The notes under the pieces: generated by a model
Database searches by the model: none
Told to the model about the DNA's origin: nothing
What the model saw: the letters and a program-made list of their open reading frames with translations, nothing else
In this document: piece by piece, positions 50,700 to 62,951 of the stretch
Layout: each line of letters begins with the position of its first letter
Numbering within the stretch: position 1 is the first letter of the stretch
Source: Eucommia ulmoides
Lineage: Eukaryota > Streptophyta > Magnoliopsida > Garryales > Eucommiaceae
DNA length: 64,000 nucleotides
Direction of reading: 5' to 3'
NCBI GenBank assembly: GCA_016647705.1
Contig: CM028334.1
Coordinates: 12,619,546-12,683,545 of the forward strand
Made by a program: the position numbers and the translations under genes

Positions 50700-51750
50700 T
50701 AGATTCTATCGTTGTTAGGTTCACAGGCGACGCCGACTACGACAGTATTTCGGCAATAGCATAATAGACGTACATTTATCAAGGTGAGTGCATTGTCTTC
50801 TACGTAAATTACCAAATTATATTTTCGTACTAAATTATGAAAAATAAAATGTTTATTAAAATTGATTGTTTTATCACGTTAGATGGATTGAGTAAAATAC
50901 TGAATGTGGGAACTGATTTTTATTATTATCCGACTATACCATAGTGTGATCTCGACAAAAGGGCATGTCTTGCGGAATGTTGCTGATCCTAACAAGAGGG
51001 CATATCCTGTAGGACGTTGCGTTGTAACTTGACAAGAGGACAAGTCTTGCAGGTGGTAGTGGTTGTTGTTGTTGATGATGATGATGATTATCATCATGAT
51101 ATGATAGTTTATACTACGTGTTGGATCTTACCATTAAAGGTATTAAATGACCTTGATATTGATCGCAATTTTAGATTGCACAGTTGTACAGGTTAAGGTA
51201 CCATTAAAACTCTCTATCGTGAGGTGAAACAATCCTATGACTAATAAGGAAGTATGTGTGCGGTATTTTATTATATATATTAAAGTAATTTAACCAGTTG
51301 AGTTTAATTAAGTTATTTTATCATGATGATACCTGTGAGATTTTATTACTGCTCAGTGTGAGATATATTATGTTTTAGAAAGTGGTGTTCGATAAATATA
51401 TTTAATCCATAAATCGTTTTCATATTATGAAGACAGTACACCTATAAAATATTTTATCTCAGGTACCTCTACTAAAAAATGGGTCTACTACTGGCGCTAG
51501 ATAGAGTCAGAGGGTAGTGTAGTATTTTGAGATTCGCAGGACAGGTGTGAATTGTGAAGAATTTAGTTTTTTTATAGTTTTGCTATGAGATATTTTTGGA
51601 ACATGTATATCTTTGAATTTTAAGTTGGTAAATGTTTTAAAAATCTATATGAATTGATAGTAGTGTATTTTTGTGGTTGGTTGAGTAATATCCAGTCGAG
51701 GTCATGTTTGGCCTCGAGCATTGGGGCTCAGGGTGGGGTGTGACTACAGT
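50700..51750 (+). mobile_element. Chromovirus-like Gypsy LTR (solo or fragment)
   Basis: GGCGACGCCGACTACGACAG, AAGGTGAGTGC, the end phrase GGCCTCGAGCATTGGGGCTC and GGGGTGTGAC resemble the R-U5 part and 3' end of plant Tekay/Del-type LTRs. Inside, GACAA(A/G)AGG.CA.GTCTTGC.GG occurs three times (50954, 50991, 51031), followed by GTT/GAT triplets. No internal region follows. Ends are not fixed. Confidence 0.45.
50951..51055. repeat. Three 37-40 bp tandem repeats inside the LTR-like sequence
   Basis: Copies start at 50954, 50991 and 51031. A GTT/GAT trinucleotide tract follows to about 51095. Confidence 0.75.
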
Positions 51751-51789
51751 AATCTAAAGTAGTCTTTGTGTTTCCTTGCTCTCCTATAA

Positions 51790-52420
51790 TCTACTCAGAC
51801 TCCTTGTACAGTTGTCTAGGTGACTGTTTCAATCTATAAACATTTTTCTTCAGTCAACCCACATGATCATCTTTTCATTTTGCCTTGAAGCTCTCTGGTT
51901 GCTCCATATAAATCTTTTCCTCCAAGTGACCATGAAGGAAAGAAATTTTCGCATCCATTTGCTCAATCTCTAAGTTTAGACTAACTGCTAAGCCAAGACC
52001 AACACGAATAGAAGACATTTTCATAAGTGGAGATAAATCTTTTCAAAATCGATGCCTTTCCTGTGGTTGAATCCTTTGACAACTAGTCTAGTTTTGTATC
52101 ATAGCTGTGAAGTATGTTCATTATGATTTACCCTGTAAATTCACCTATTTTTCAAAACTCTTTTGCTTTTCAGTAACTTCACTAATTTAAAAGTATGGTT
52201 GTCATACAATGATTGCATCTCATCTTGCATGGTATCAATACACTCTCTCTTATGTTCATCTTCCATGACTTCATCATAATACTCAGGATCTACTTTGTCA
52301 GTCAACAACATGTACTCATCTACAGAATACCGAGTGGAACAATGTCGGTCTCTGGTAGAACTCTTGAGTGGAATTTCTGGGGGTGCTTGTGGTACTTGCA
52401 ACTGATTAAGAAACTCATGA
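51790..52420 (-). pseudogene. Copia reverse transcriptase, N-terminal half
   Basis: The frame 52141-52401 reads MQDEMQSLYDNHTFKLV and RVLKNR. Further on, broken frames read LEIEQMDAKISFLHGHLEEK, IYMEQPESF and YRLKQSPRQLY, where the usual forms are MDVKTAFLHGDL and LKQSPRQWY. Many stops. Confidence 0.75.
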
Positions 52421-52439
52421 TTAGTCTTATCCTCTAAAG

Positions 52440-53417
52440 AGACTTCTGCATCATCTGAATTTAACTAATTGTCATGAATACCATCTTTAACTTGCGTCGA
52501 CACTTGTATAAGAGGAACTAGCTCCAGGTCAACTAAGTTATCATAGTTTTGAGGCACTATTTCATTAATCTTCTCAATTTCTCACATGGTCTGGTCTTCC
52601 ATGAACACAACATCTTGGCTTTTTACAAGTTTCTTCTGTACTGGATCATAAAACCTGTAACTGAACTCATCTTGGCCATATATAATAAATACGCATTGTT
52701 GCGTTTTGACATCAAGTTTGGACCTCTCATCTTTGGAAATATGCACAAAAGCCTTGCATTCAAAGACGTGTAAGTGATTGTAAGTAACTTTTTTCCCTGA
52801 CTAAACTTTATCTGAAACATCAAACCCTAAAGAAACACATGGTGTAAGGTTTAACACATGTACAACTATGCTCAAAACCTCTCCCCAAAAAGGTCTTGGC
52901 AACTGTGCTTGTGAAAGTAAACATTTCACCTTTTCAACTAGCGTTTTGTTCATTCTCTCTACCAAGCCATTCAACTAATGAGTCTTTAGAGGTGTCTTTT
53001 GGTGAAGAATGCCTTGTTGTCTGCAGTAATCATCGAAGGGACCCCGAATGCTCACCCCCATTATATATTCTGATATACTTCAGTTTCTTCCTAGTTTGTC
53101 TCTCAACTGTGGCCTGAAATTGTTTGAACACATCTAGCATTTGATCTTTAGTCATTAAGGTATAAACCCAAAACTTCCTTAAGTGATCATCTATGAAAGT
53201 CATAAAATAGAGAGCACCACCAAGAGTTTTTGTTTTCATAGGACCACAAACATCTGAATACTCTAAATCAAGTATATCTGGTTTTCTTGAAGAAGATGAC
53301 GATTTGAAGATGACACTGGTTTGCTTTTCACACCAAGCAATGAGTACTTCTTCAAAGGTGCATTCTTCATTACCGAAAGAAGATTATTCTTGGCTAAAAC
53401 CATCAACCCTTTCTCAC
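52440..53417 (-). pseudogene. Copia integrase and linker
   Basis: 53030-53239 carries GGALYFMTFIDDHLRKFWVY and FKQFQATVERQTRKKLKYIR. Its NGGEH motif is a variant of the usual DNGGE. 52623-52823 (VPKDERSKLDVKTQQCVFI in an adjusted frame) is the C-terminal linker. Confidence 0.75.
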
Positions 53418-54524
53418 TTATGTGGAAAATGTTTTGTGCCAAAGCTTAATTGTACCTTCATTTTCCACCGCATTGATGTTGCATTTTGAGATATTTGCTT
53501 GCATGAAGTACAAGAAAGAACACTTTCTCCCTCTAACCACAACCATAGAACCTTTAGTGAGCTTCCATTGACCATTAGCGAAGGTGTTGCAAAACCCTTT
53601 ATCACCAAACGTATCTGTAGAAATCAAATTCAAACGAATATCAGGGATGTGTTTAACATTTTTCAAAACCAACATTGTACCATTATTGGTCTCTAAACAC
53701 TTATCCCCAATGCTAATGACTTTTATCAAACCATCATTTTCCATCTTCAAAGTCCCAAAGTCACCGGCAGTATAGGAAGTGAAGAAATTCTCTAGAGATG
53801 TAGCATGAATAGAGGTGCTACTATTAATGACCCAATTGGTCTCATGACAAGCTAGATTAATAACATCATACCCATAAGCATTGGGGAAGTTTTCAGAAAT
53901 ACTAGTGGTGGTAACCCAATTATCATCATTTCCTTCATTATTCTTTTTCTCATTCCATTTCTCTTTGTTAGCTTTCTTCAATTTTCTACAGTATTTCTTG
54001 ATTTGCCTCTTTAAACCACAATGATGGCACTCCATATTAGCCAACTTGTTGGACTTACTTCCATCTTGATATCTATTCTTTGAACCTCTGTTCTTGCTCC
54101 TCCTCCTATTTTCTGTAACCAAGATGTTTGACCCTAAAGAAGTATCATGTGATTTTTTTATCATCTCTTCATTCAAAATATTGTTCTTAGCAAAGTTTAT
54201 ATTGATTACACCATTGGAAGTTGAATTACAAATCGATGTTCTGAACGTTTCCCAAGAGCTTGACAAAATACCAAGTAACCATAACCCAAAAATCTCTTCA
54301 TCGAACTTGATGCCCATTCCATCCACCTGATTGATTAATCCTTGAAACGTGTTCAAGTGACCTGTCAATGGATTTCTGTCCTGGTATCTCAGACCTATTA
54401 ATTTATATATCAAATATATTTTATTGTTTTCCATCTTCGTGGCATACAACTCTTCAAGTTTAGTCCAAAGTGTATGTGCATGTTTCCATCCACCAATGTG
54501 GTTCAGAACATTATCATCCCCCAT
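53418..54524 (-). pseudogene. Copia gag-protease, 368-codon open frame
   Basis: Longest open frame in the window. The N-terminal half is a UBN2 gag (KLEELYATKMENNKIYLIYK, LINQVDGMGIKFDEEIFGLW). A zinc knuckle reads CHHCGLKRQIKKYC, with Gln where the metal-binding His belongs. The protease site reads WVINSSTSIHAT where WVIDSGASIHAT is usual, so the catalytic Asp is lost. It ends in the GAG-pre-integrase motif LWHKTFS. The frame is open, but the enzyme should be inactive. Confidence 0.85.
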
Positions 54525-54769
54525 TGTCTAATTATCCACATATTTTTCGATGTAGCAAGTTCCACAATTCATCGGATTTATTTTCAGGCTTTTCAGTGGT
54601 AAACACTGGTAAATGAAGTTCGTGCACATAAAGATCTATTTTTTTTTTCTCTCCAAGTGTAATAATTAGAATCATTCAAAGTAATCGTTCTCCTCAAATT
54701 TGCTTCGATTGTTCAATACAAGATATTTGACAAAATCAACCTTTCTCTAAATACTAATTTGATGGGATA

Positions 54770-55415
54770 AATCAACTTACTCGAAAAATTAATCGAATAA
54801 GAACGCGCAATGAAAATTAATTCTATCCCTTTCTTGTGTGAACCTAATTGGAATTAAATTAGAATGATACTTGAATCAACATACCACAATCACAATCATA
54901 TGAGACAAACAATTTTAACATGGAAAACCTCCCCAATGCGAGGAGTAAAAACCACGGGACCGAAGTCCACCCAAAATCTCCACTATAAAAAATAATGGGA
55001 ATACAAGTCCTCTATAGTTACAACTAGACGTACACAACCAAAATACTTCAACATCAAAACAACCTTAGCAATTAACAAGATCTACAAGGGCAAAATGAAG
55101 AGATATTACCAAAACGTGGGTTCAAAACAACCCGAAACAGACTCATAGGAAACAGTAGTTCCTGAACTAAGAATACGATCTCCATCGTTCAGATTGTATA
55201 ACTAGGAGTCGCAAGCTTGCATTCCAAATTTCAGCCAAGTCAGACGGATGGTCGACCTCTAATCTTTGTTTGATCGAAACTGTACAACTAGGTTTTTGGT
55301 GAACAACTTTTTCTCTCTTTCTCGTTTGCTGCATTTTTTTCTCTTGTTCCATCCCTAAAAAAAACATTTTCTATTTTTCATGGATTTCACGTAAATTGGG
55401 CCATATCCACATGTT
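54770..55415 (-). repeat. LTR-like sequence at the 5' end of the minus-strand Copia
   Basis: On the minus strand it contains GTGGAGATTTTGGGTGGACT, TCCCGTGGTTTTTACTCC and GAGGTTTTCCATGTTAAAAT, then CCCATCAAATTAGTAT near a PBS-like position. This is the style of Tnt1/Tork LTRs. No second copy is in the window, so limits are estimates. Confidence 0.55.
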
Positions 55416-56085
55416 GAAAATCTAAGCCCAATAGCATTAGTGTCCAATCCATTAAAAATCATTTTGTTGAATCCCACAATAATTGTTTGTTCAAATAAGT
55501 GTTGGTGTTTGTTAAATATTTATGTAAATTTATTAAAAAATAAGATTTTTTTGCCATGGCCCCCACAGCCCATTGGTAAATTCTCCTCATCCCCATGTAA
55601 CAATATAGATTTAGAGAAAACCTCACCTCATTGTCACGTGTCTCCACAAACAAAGAAAGCGCGTGACCTAATGGTGGAATTGGAAATGACTTTTGGGGTA
55701 AAGCTTTCATTGTTTCCTTCTATGTAAAGCTTTCATTGTTTCCTTCTATATTCACTCCCATCTTGAATCCAAGAATTGTCGTGCATCCTCCTTCTTGACA
55801 AGGGTCTTCAGCTAGATCAGCAAGGGGTTTTTGTCTGTGTTTCCTTCTGTTTATGTAGGTTTTCATTGTTGTGTTTCCTTCTGTTCGAGTAGGCTTCTAT
55901 CGGCAAGGGTCTTCGGTTGCATCTAGGGTTACTTGTGATGGCCATCGGCGGTGATTTTGGCATTGATTGTAGGGTTCTGCAGAGGCTTGGGGTTGCGAAG
56001 ACAACGGTTAGTGCTTTAATCGTTCTTTGAAATGGTTATTGTAGGGTTTCTGAGTGCGTCATCATCAACATATTTTTTCTTTTTC
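55416..56085. other. Intergenic sequence with a 26-bp perfect tandem duplication
   Basis: GTAAAGCTTTCATTGTTTCC and the next six bases occur twice (55698-55723, 55724-55749). A short frame from 55939 (MAIGGDFGIDC) runs only about 30 codons and has no match. No gene is claimed. Confidence 0.5.
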
Positions 56086-56088
56086 TTA

Positions 56089-56745
56089 GGTGGCGTTTGG
56101 TAACCGTTTCTGTTTCCATTCCAGCAGTGGGATGGGATGAGAATTTTGTTTTCTTTTTAGGAGTAGAATCGCGTTTGGTAACAATAATTTTTTTTTTTGT
56201 TTTGAGAGGGGAATTGTGTTTGGTAACGATTTTATCCTAAAATCTTTTTTTTTTTCCTTCTGTTTTGGCTTGACGGCGGTGCTCCGGCGCCGGCGCCGGC
56301 CGGCCGCCTGTGCTCCGGCAACGACTGCCGGCAGTACTCTGGCGTCGGAGACGGCGGTGGCCTCCCGCCGGCGATGACCGGACGGCGGTGGCGCCGGCGA
56401 CGCCGGCCGGAAGACAATGGCGCCGTCGCCGATGACTGCCGGAAGTGGCCAGGAAATTTCCGGTTGGATGGTGACCGGCGACGGCCGCCGGAGGTGGTCG
56501 GTGGCGGCGGCGGCGGTCGGCCGGTAGGTGAATAGTGACCATGTGTTTTGGGAATGGAATGGGAATAATGAGAAACAACTTTTTTTTGTTTCTCATTTCT
56601 TAAGAAAAAAGTGGGCACAATTCTCAAATGGGAATGAAATGGAAACGGAAACAAAAATTACCAAACGCTATTCCCAAACAGAATTCCCAAAAATCTGGGA
56701 ATGGAATGAGAATTTTTGGGATGGAAATGGTTACCAAACGGGGCC
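56089..56745. mobile_element. Tourist/PIF-Harbinger-like MITE with GC-rich core
   Basis: Left end GGTGGCGTTTGGTAACC, right end GGTTACCAAACGGGGCC, flanked by TTA (56086-56088, 56746-56748). The subterminal parts are also complementary (TTCCATTCC / GGAATGGAA). The middle, about 56270-56525, is extremely GC-rich and full of GCCGGC and GGCGGTGG. Its open frames (56232-56654) read as Pro/Arg-rich low-complexity peptide. Confidence 0.8.
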
Positions 56746-56748
56746 TTA

Positions 56749-57879
56749 ATTTTTATTTCTTGTTGCTTTCATGTTTGGTTGACTGCTCGTATGTGAAATT
56801 AATTTCTTGGAAATGTTACTGCATGTTTATATGGAACTCTACTCGTATTTTGACCGATCATATGTCTGAGAAATGAGAATTATTTAAAAATACTACTAAA
56901 GATATATTTTTATGTTCTGATTTTGGTTCTTGTTTATTACTGAGAAAGTCAGTGCAGCTATTTAGAGTTTATCCAATGGAGTTTTTCCTGCAAGTTATTG
57001 TATATTATATATTTGCTAGAGTTAATCGTGATTTGGAATTTGCTACAACATAATTTTTTGTGGAAATACTGAACAATAAAATTTCATGAAAATTTGTGGC
57101 ACATCATTTTTTTTTTTTTTTTTGTGAATTTATTGAACAATGCTATTGTGGTTGCAATTGTTCTGCATACTTAATGGACTTGATTCGGTGCAATGGTGGG
57201 ACTTGTGGGTAAAGAGACAAGGGTTACTGCAATGTAATTTTATTATCGGTGACAATCTTCGACGACATTTTGGCTGCGGGGACGTTGATTTTGGCAGTTA
57301 TGTTCTAGCGACTATGTTTCGGCACCAATCATCGGCAGTGAGCTACGTTTCAGCAACAGAGACAATTGATTTCAGTAGTGACGATCTTCGGCAACAACAT
57401 TTTAATGCCAATGAAATATTTTATTGCTGCGCAATAAATATTGCTCCCTACAATATTCCTGCACTGCAATTGTCACGTCAGCAGTTTGATTTTGTCGGTG
57501 TATTAACAATTTTTTGCAATGGAATTTTCATCAATGGAGGGTAGCAAAAAGTTGATTAATCATTTTTAGCCATGTTGAGTGTTGTTTCAATGTTTTTGGT
57601 CCATCTATTATACCTCGATGATTCAAGTAAGAATCTCATTTGAGTAAATATCGTTGTACAGTAATTATTATCAGTTTCATATGAAATCCACACTCATTAT
57701 CGTTTATTGTGTGTCAGTACTGTATAAAAGGTGTTGCAATGCAATTTTAGTACATGAATTTTGTATGTGTTTATGAACAAGAATCGAGGGAATGAAGGGC
57801 TCATCGGTCAACAAAACCGAAACTGAAATTAGGACATTAAAATTCTAGATATAGTGACATTACATTTTCGAACCAAAAT
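56749..57879 (+). other. Intergenic sequence with one unexplained open frame
   Basis: The frame 57140-57544 (134 codons, MLLWLQLFCILNGLDSVQWW...) resembles no family I know. Its DNA contains repeated TTCGGCAACA/TTTCGGCACCA phrases (57255-57400), which suggests degenerate tandem repeats rather than a gene. Confidence 0.35.
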
Positions 57880-58850
57880 TCAAAATCCATATTTTCTACA
57901 AAATCAAACCCTCGTTACCATTATTGGTGTACAATAATTAATTACAAATAATTATATACTTTACGCAAAAATTGAACGCAAAACATTAGTAGTTACTGTA
58001 CAGTAACTTTTGTGATGGTGAATTTGATCATAATTGCTATGCAATAATATTTGTTCTGTAAGTAATAAAAGCACATTTTTACTATTAGTGAAGCAAAATT
58101 CAAATCCTACTTTTTTTGCAAAATGAATTCCTCCTTACGATTGTTGTTGTATAGTAATAAATCATAAATGGTTGAAAGTTTCACACAAAAATTGAATGCA
58201 AATTTTTGATAGTTACTATACAACAACTTTTCAATAATTAATTACAAATAATTGTATACACAAAAAAATTGAACGTAAATGTTAAATAGTTATGTATAGT
58301 AACTTTTGTTAGGTGATGGTGGATTTGATGATAGTTGTTATGCAATAATATTTGTTCTATGGGTAGTAAAAGTACATTTTCTCTATCAATGAAGTAAAAT
58401 TCAAATTCAATTTTTCTGCAAAATATCAATTCGTCATTATGATTGTTGCCATATAAAAATCAATTGTAAATAATTATAAACTTCACACAAAAATTGAATG
58501 CAAAAATGTTAATAGTTACCGTTCAATAACTTTCGTGAAGTGATTAATATCATTTGTTTTACAGGTAGTAAAAACACATTTTTATTATCAACGAAGCAAA
58601 ATAAAAATCCATTTTGAAGTAAAATCAAAATCAATCCCATTAATATTGTTATTGTCGTACAATAATTAATCATTCTAATACGATTAATAGTAAGTATTAA
58701 ACATTAAAAGTAATGATAGTTGTTATGCAGTAACATTTGTTATATAGATTGTAAAGGCACATTTTTCCTATCAAAGAAGCAAAATTAAAATCCAAATTTC
58801 TGCAAAATTAATCACAGCAATACAATTTGTAGACATGCCATTTGACTGTC
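57880..58850. repeat. Diverged tandem repeat, about five copies of 185-300 bp
   Basis: The landmark TTTCTGCAAAAT and variants recurs near 57893, 58113, 58411, 58612 and 58797. Each is followed by GTACAATAATTAATTACAAA-like sequence, GTTACTGTACAGTAACTTTT and TATGCAATAATATTTGTT-like phrases. AT-rich, no coding capacity. Confidence 0.7.
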
Positions 58851-60247
58851 TTCCTCACAAAATTTTAATTTTATATTGCTATTTTCTTTATTTTTATTTT
58901 ATTTATTTAAAAAAAATAAAACAAAAAAAAAGAAGAAAACATATAAAAAATAGAAAAAGAAAAAAGAAAAAAGAAAAAAATAAGATGGAAAAAATAAGGA
59001 AAATATATACACACACACATAGAGAGAGATAATGGGATGTGGGGCCTACTGGAGAAAGAGAGAAAAAAAAGGGAAATGAAATTGGAAGTGTATCGCGTGT
59101 TTATTTGTTTGAGGTTTCTCTTAAATAAAAACAATATTTAGGTGTTTTTTTTATGTTGGGCCATAATTTATGGGGCCTATTTTAAATTACTATAAAAAAT
59201 TGGTTATTCTCTAAAAATCCCTAAAAAAATATTTTGTTGTATTAGTTCGTTAAATCTAGAAAAAATTATCAAGTGGACATAAATTAATAATGTAATTAAC
59301 AATTGATTTCAGGTGTTTAAATTTGAGCAAAGTAATCGTGTTGTTGTGTATATATTCCAAACCATTTAATCCCAATTTCAAAAAATGCAAAATTGGCATG
59401 TCTAATTTGCCTATGTATGATTCGCGGGATTAAAATTTTTCATATTTGAGTTTCACACAAAATTATTTTTATTAAAATCAAAATAACATTGTTGTATATA
59501 TTTTTTTTTACGATCTGATTATATATCTAGATTCGTATGAATAAGATTTTCAAAATAATATCACATTCACTATTTTTTTCATTAGTTTTAGATTCGTGTT
59601 ACATTCAACATGACACTTTCAGAATTTTCAGCTTTCACATTCATATTACATTTAACATGGTATTTTCAGAATTTTTAGTCTTCACATTCGTGTTAAAATT
59701 AATACAATCTTATACATTATCAAAATACAATTAAGTGTTAAATTCAACATCCAAACTACTTTTATTGGTAAGTCATGTAACATTTAATACGTTTAGATAA
59801 TTTGTATTATTATCAACATTAATTGGTGTTATTTCTATTATAGTGAATGTTATATTCAACACTCACGGGGCGCACAAATTATAGTGAATATATCTCTAAA
59901 TATATATATTAATATCTCATTTTGAATATCATGATTTATAGATCAATATGGTGTAAAAAAAAATCATTGAATAACAATCATAATTTGGAGAAATTGTACG
60001 TTTTATTTTCAGTTTCATTGATAATTTATTACCATATTTTTTTCTCGCGTTTTAGGGGTGACAACACGTATGGAAGGTACAAATTCATTAATAGGGGCAA
60101 CTTTGTTCGCATATTTTCATCAGGACCGATCATTGCAAACAAAATCTCTTGAGTTCATCCGGTAATTTTCACACCTAAATGGAATTACTCGGTATTGCCC
60201 TTTAAATCTATCTTGTTAAATTCATAATTATTTTGTTAGTGTTAATC
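58851..60247. other. AT-rich sequence with simple repeats
   Basis: A-rich (58910-58985) and short CA and GA runs (59010-59030). A 47-bp tandem repeat is at 59594-59687 (TTACATT(C/T)AACATG... CAGAATTTT). No gene recognised. Confidence 0.5.
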
Positions 60248-60252
60248 ACAAT

Positions 60253-60997
60253 TGATGATGGTAAAATTTGGTCACCCCTAAATCACCCATTGAAGGACTA
60301 CATGTGGATCGTCACTCTGACCAAGTTCGATTGAATGGCCGATCAAGGGACGACCAACCCAGGGGGTGGCCGACCAGAGGACAGCTGACCAGGGGTGGCT
60401 GAGGTCAGACCTCAATACGTGGCCGAGCTCAGACCTCAAGACCTGGCCAAGCTTAGACCTCGAACTTGGTCGAGCTTAGACCTTATGATTCGAGCTCCTA
60501 CCATAAGACGGAAGAGGACCAAGCAGACCCATCTGTAGAATTTTTTCATAGTGCCGACCATAAGTCGCCCAGATTCTGCCGACCAAAGTACGTCGGACAT
60601 ATCTCCTCAAAGGCAAATAGGCTCTCCTAATGTGCCAAAAAGCCCAAGCCCATCATTGTGCACTCTCAATTTCTATAAATATTGGAGCATTTCAATGCCC
60701 AAAGAAGGTTAAGGTAATGCTCAATCTCTAATTTGAACCATATTGGGCCTTCTTCTCCAAGTGCTTTCTCTCATGTCGAAGGGACTTCACCGGGCCAACC
60801 TAGTGGGTCCTTGTGCAGGTATAGCTTGGAGCTCAGCTTGGATTGGACGGATAGAGACCTTGGACCTCAGACATCTCTAAACGGGTTAACCAAAAAAGAC
60901 AGAACTCAAGACTTCTCCACTCCAACTTAGGAAGTAAAATCCACATCTCTTCTGGCTAGACTATACTATTGGTGCATACCAATTTTTGACGTCAACA
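60253..60997 (+). mobile_element. Gypsy solo LTR with perfect target duplication
   Basis: 745 bp from TGATGATGGTAAAATTTGG to TTTTTGACGTCAACA, flanked by ACAAT (60248-60252, 60998-61002). Start (TGATGA...GGTCACCCC) and end (GA..TCAACA) agree with the LTRs of the Gypsy composite in the ABC transporter intron, so it belongs to a related family. The interior contains GACCGATCAAGG- and CTCAGACCTCAA-type short repeats. Confidence 0.9.
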
Positions 60998-61002
60998 ACA
61001 AT

Positions 61003-61753
61003 ATTATTTAGTAATAATTCTGTTATAATTTTTTGTTGATGTTAATAGGCCTTAGTGTTTCAACATTATTTTTATCATCATCATTATCTACTATTTTGTA
61101 AAATTCAACATCAGTTATGATGAACAAATTTATTTTTTAAAAATTCGATTATGAAAAAAATAAATTAAAATTGTAAATAACAATTGAAATTCGAACCACA
61201 TATTGTTAACAAATATATATAAAGAGAGAGGGGGGAGAGAGAGAGAGGGGGGGGGGGGGGGGGGTAATTACATATATATAGAAGTAAATAATAAATGCAA
61301 AATTATATTTAGTATTGTTTAAAGATGCTATATGTTTAGAATTTTTATTTGGATTTTTGAGTTCTTCACATGTATTATATATATAATATTAAAACCTGAT
61401 GTGGGTGTATTTGAATTTTTTTAAATGAAAAGAAAAAAGAGAAGTACAAGAGATAAAATAAAATAAAAAAAAAAACTTTTCTGCAAAATCCCGTGAGGCT
61501 TCTGCCAAATTTTGCATTCGGTTCTTGGAGAACCGATATCGACTCTCCAAGAACTGATTCTTAGAAAAAAAAAAAAGAATTATTTTTATAATTGAGCAAA
61601 AATTGGCTCTTCTATAACCGATTTTTATTATTTTTTTTATAACCGGCTTTCCTAATGTCAATTTATAAATTTATTTTTTCGGTAAAAAAATTGTAAATGT
61701 ATCCTTATCAGGTATTAAAGTTATTTAATTATCTATATAATAAGATAGCTCAT
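61003..61753. other. AT-rich sequence with GA/G tract and a hairpin
   Basis: 61221-61265 holds GA repeats and a long G run. GTTCTTGGAGA (61521-61531) and TCTCCAAGAAC (61544-61554) form an 11-bp stem with a 12-nt loop. No gene is recognised nearby. Confidence 0.5.
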
Positions 61754-61758
61754 TTATA

Positions 61759-61942
61759 TGTAGAGAATAATAGAAATGACTTATATGATTTTATAAATAA
61801 CAACTTTCACTATTTATATAATGAGAGAGTTGAGTATAAAAGAAAATACAATATAAGGAAACAATATAATGACAAAAGTAAATAAGGAAATAACATAATG
61901 GTAATATACAAATGAATTATTCATTTTGTATATTTCCTAATA
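61759..61942 (-). repeat. 3' LTR of the 2.16-kb element
   Basis: 184 bp, matching 63706-63919 (TGTAGAGAATAATAG, GACTTATATGATTTTAT, GGAAATAACATAATG). Shorter by a few indels. Confidence 0.88.
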
Positions 61943-61945
61943 CGC

Positions 61946-62120
61946 TCTCTCAAGATGGTGGTCCATTTGGAATACCAATCTTGGACTACAATCTTTCGAG
62001 GTCACAGTTGGCTTTGGGATGCAATATTCTTGATACGCCCCCTCAAGTTGGTGGTCGATTCGAAGCACCAATCTTGGACTGCAACTTTTAGAGGTCACAG
62101 TTGGCTCTGGGGATGGTGGG
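61946..62120. repeat. Duplicated segment next to the 3' LTR
   Basis: Two copies (61946-62025 and 62042-62118) share TGGTGGTC, CCAATCTTGGACT and GAGGTCACAGTTGGCT. Each starts with a polypurine-tract-like sequence. Confidence 0.75.
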
Positions 62121-62951
62121 AAGCGCACTGGAGAACGATCTTGGAACATTTGGGGGCTCGCCGTAGCGGGCAGTGGCGCACTGTAGCACATAACAAGTAG
62201 TGGTTGTCCTATCCGACAAGTAGTTTTTTCACAGACACGAACCCCTGATCTTGCAGAGACCCCTCAACTGCTACATCATGTTGGTTGGAAATATGGAAGA
62301 AACTACACTGACGATAGGAAAACCAATTTAGAGTGTAGATTTGACGGAGATAGATTAGTGATTTAGGAGAAAGAGAGATAGATCCTGCGAGGCAGACGGC
62401 GGCGGCAATGGGAACGCCGGCGACAGAAGAAATCAAATACTTGCAGTGAACAAAATGGGTATTAGGAGAAAGGGAGCGAGATCCAGTGAGGAAAACGACG
62501 GTAATGGAAGAATGTTGAAAAGAAGGTAGAAAAGGAAGAGGGCTTAGAGGGAATAGTAGTTTGAAAGGGCGGAAATATGAAAGAAAAGTCTATATGGTCT
62601 GTGTGTGGAGGAGAGAGAAGCCAGATTTCTATATTTGCTGGATCTGGTGATAGGTCAATCGGCAGTTCCGGGAGGAGACGATGAGCAGAAATGGAAGAGG
62701 GCTTGGAGGTGCTGTGACGTGGAGATATGGGTGAGTGATGAATTCATGAAAGTGAAAGATGGTAATAATGGTTTTGACATCTAGGGATCTGGTGAGTTTA
62801 GGGGGGATTTGGAGGTGAGAAAGGTTTGAGCAGACACGAAGTTGGCCAAAATAGGACTCTAAGGAGCTATATTGGGGTCCGAATGATGGAGAAAACTTCT
62901 TTCACCACTAGGTGCCATATTTTTCTTGAAGCTTAAACCCCGAAGAAAGCC

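Larger units (their letters stand above)
51755..55415 (-). mobile_element. Copia element of Tnt1-like type, decayed and lacking its 3' part
   Basis: On the minus strand: LTR-like sequence (about 54770-55415), gag and protease (53418-54524), integrase (52900-53417), linker, then the beginning of RT (51790-52400). The RT catalytic site, RNase H and 3' LTR are absent; the sequence stops at the chromovirus-like LTR. Confidence 0.8.

Noticed and set aside
56232..56654. Pro/Arg-rich frames of 119-140 codons
   Set aside because: They come from GC-rich low-complexity sequence inside a MITE and start and end in its terminal parts.
58835..59134. Lys-rich and Phe-rich frames
   Set aside because: They are products of an A-rich tract; no similarity and no gene structure.
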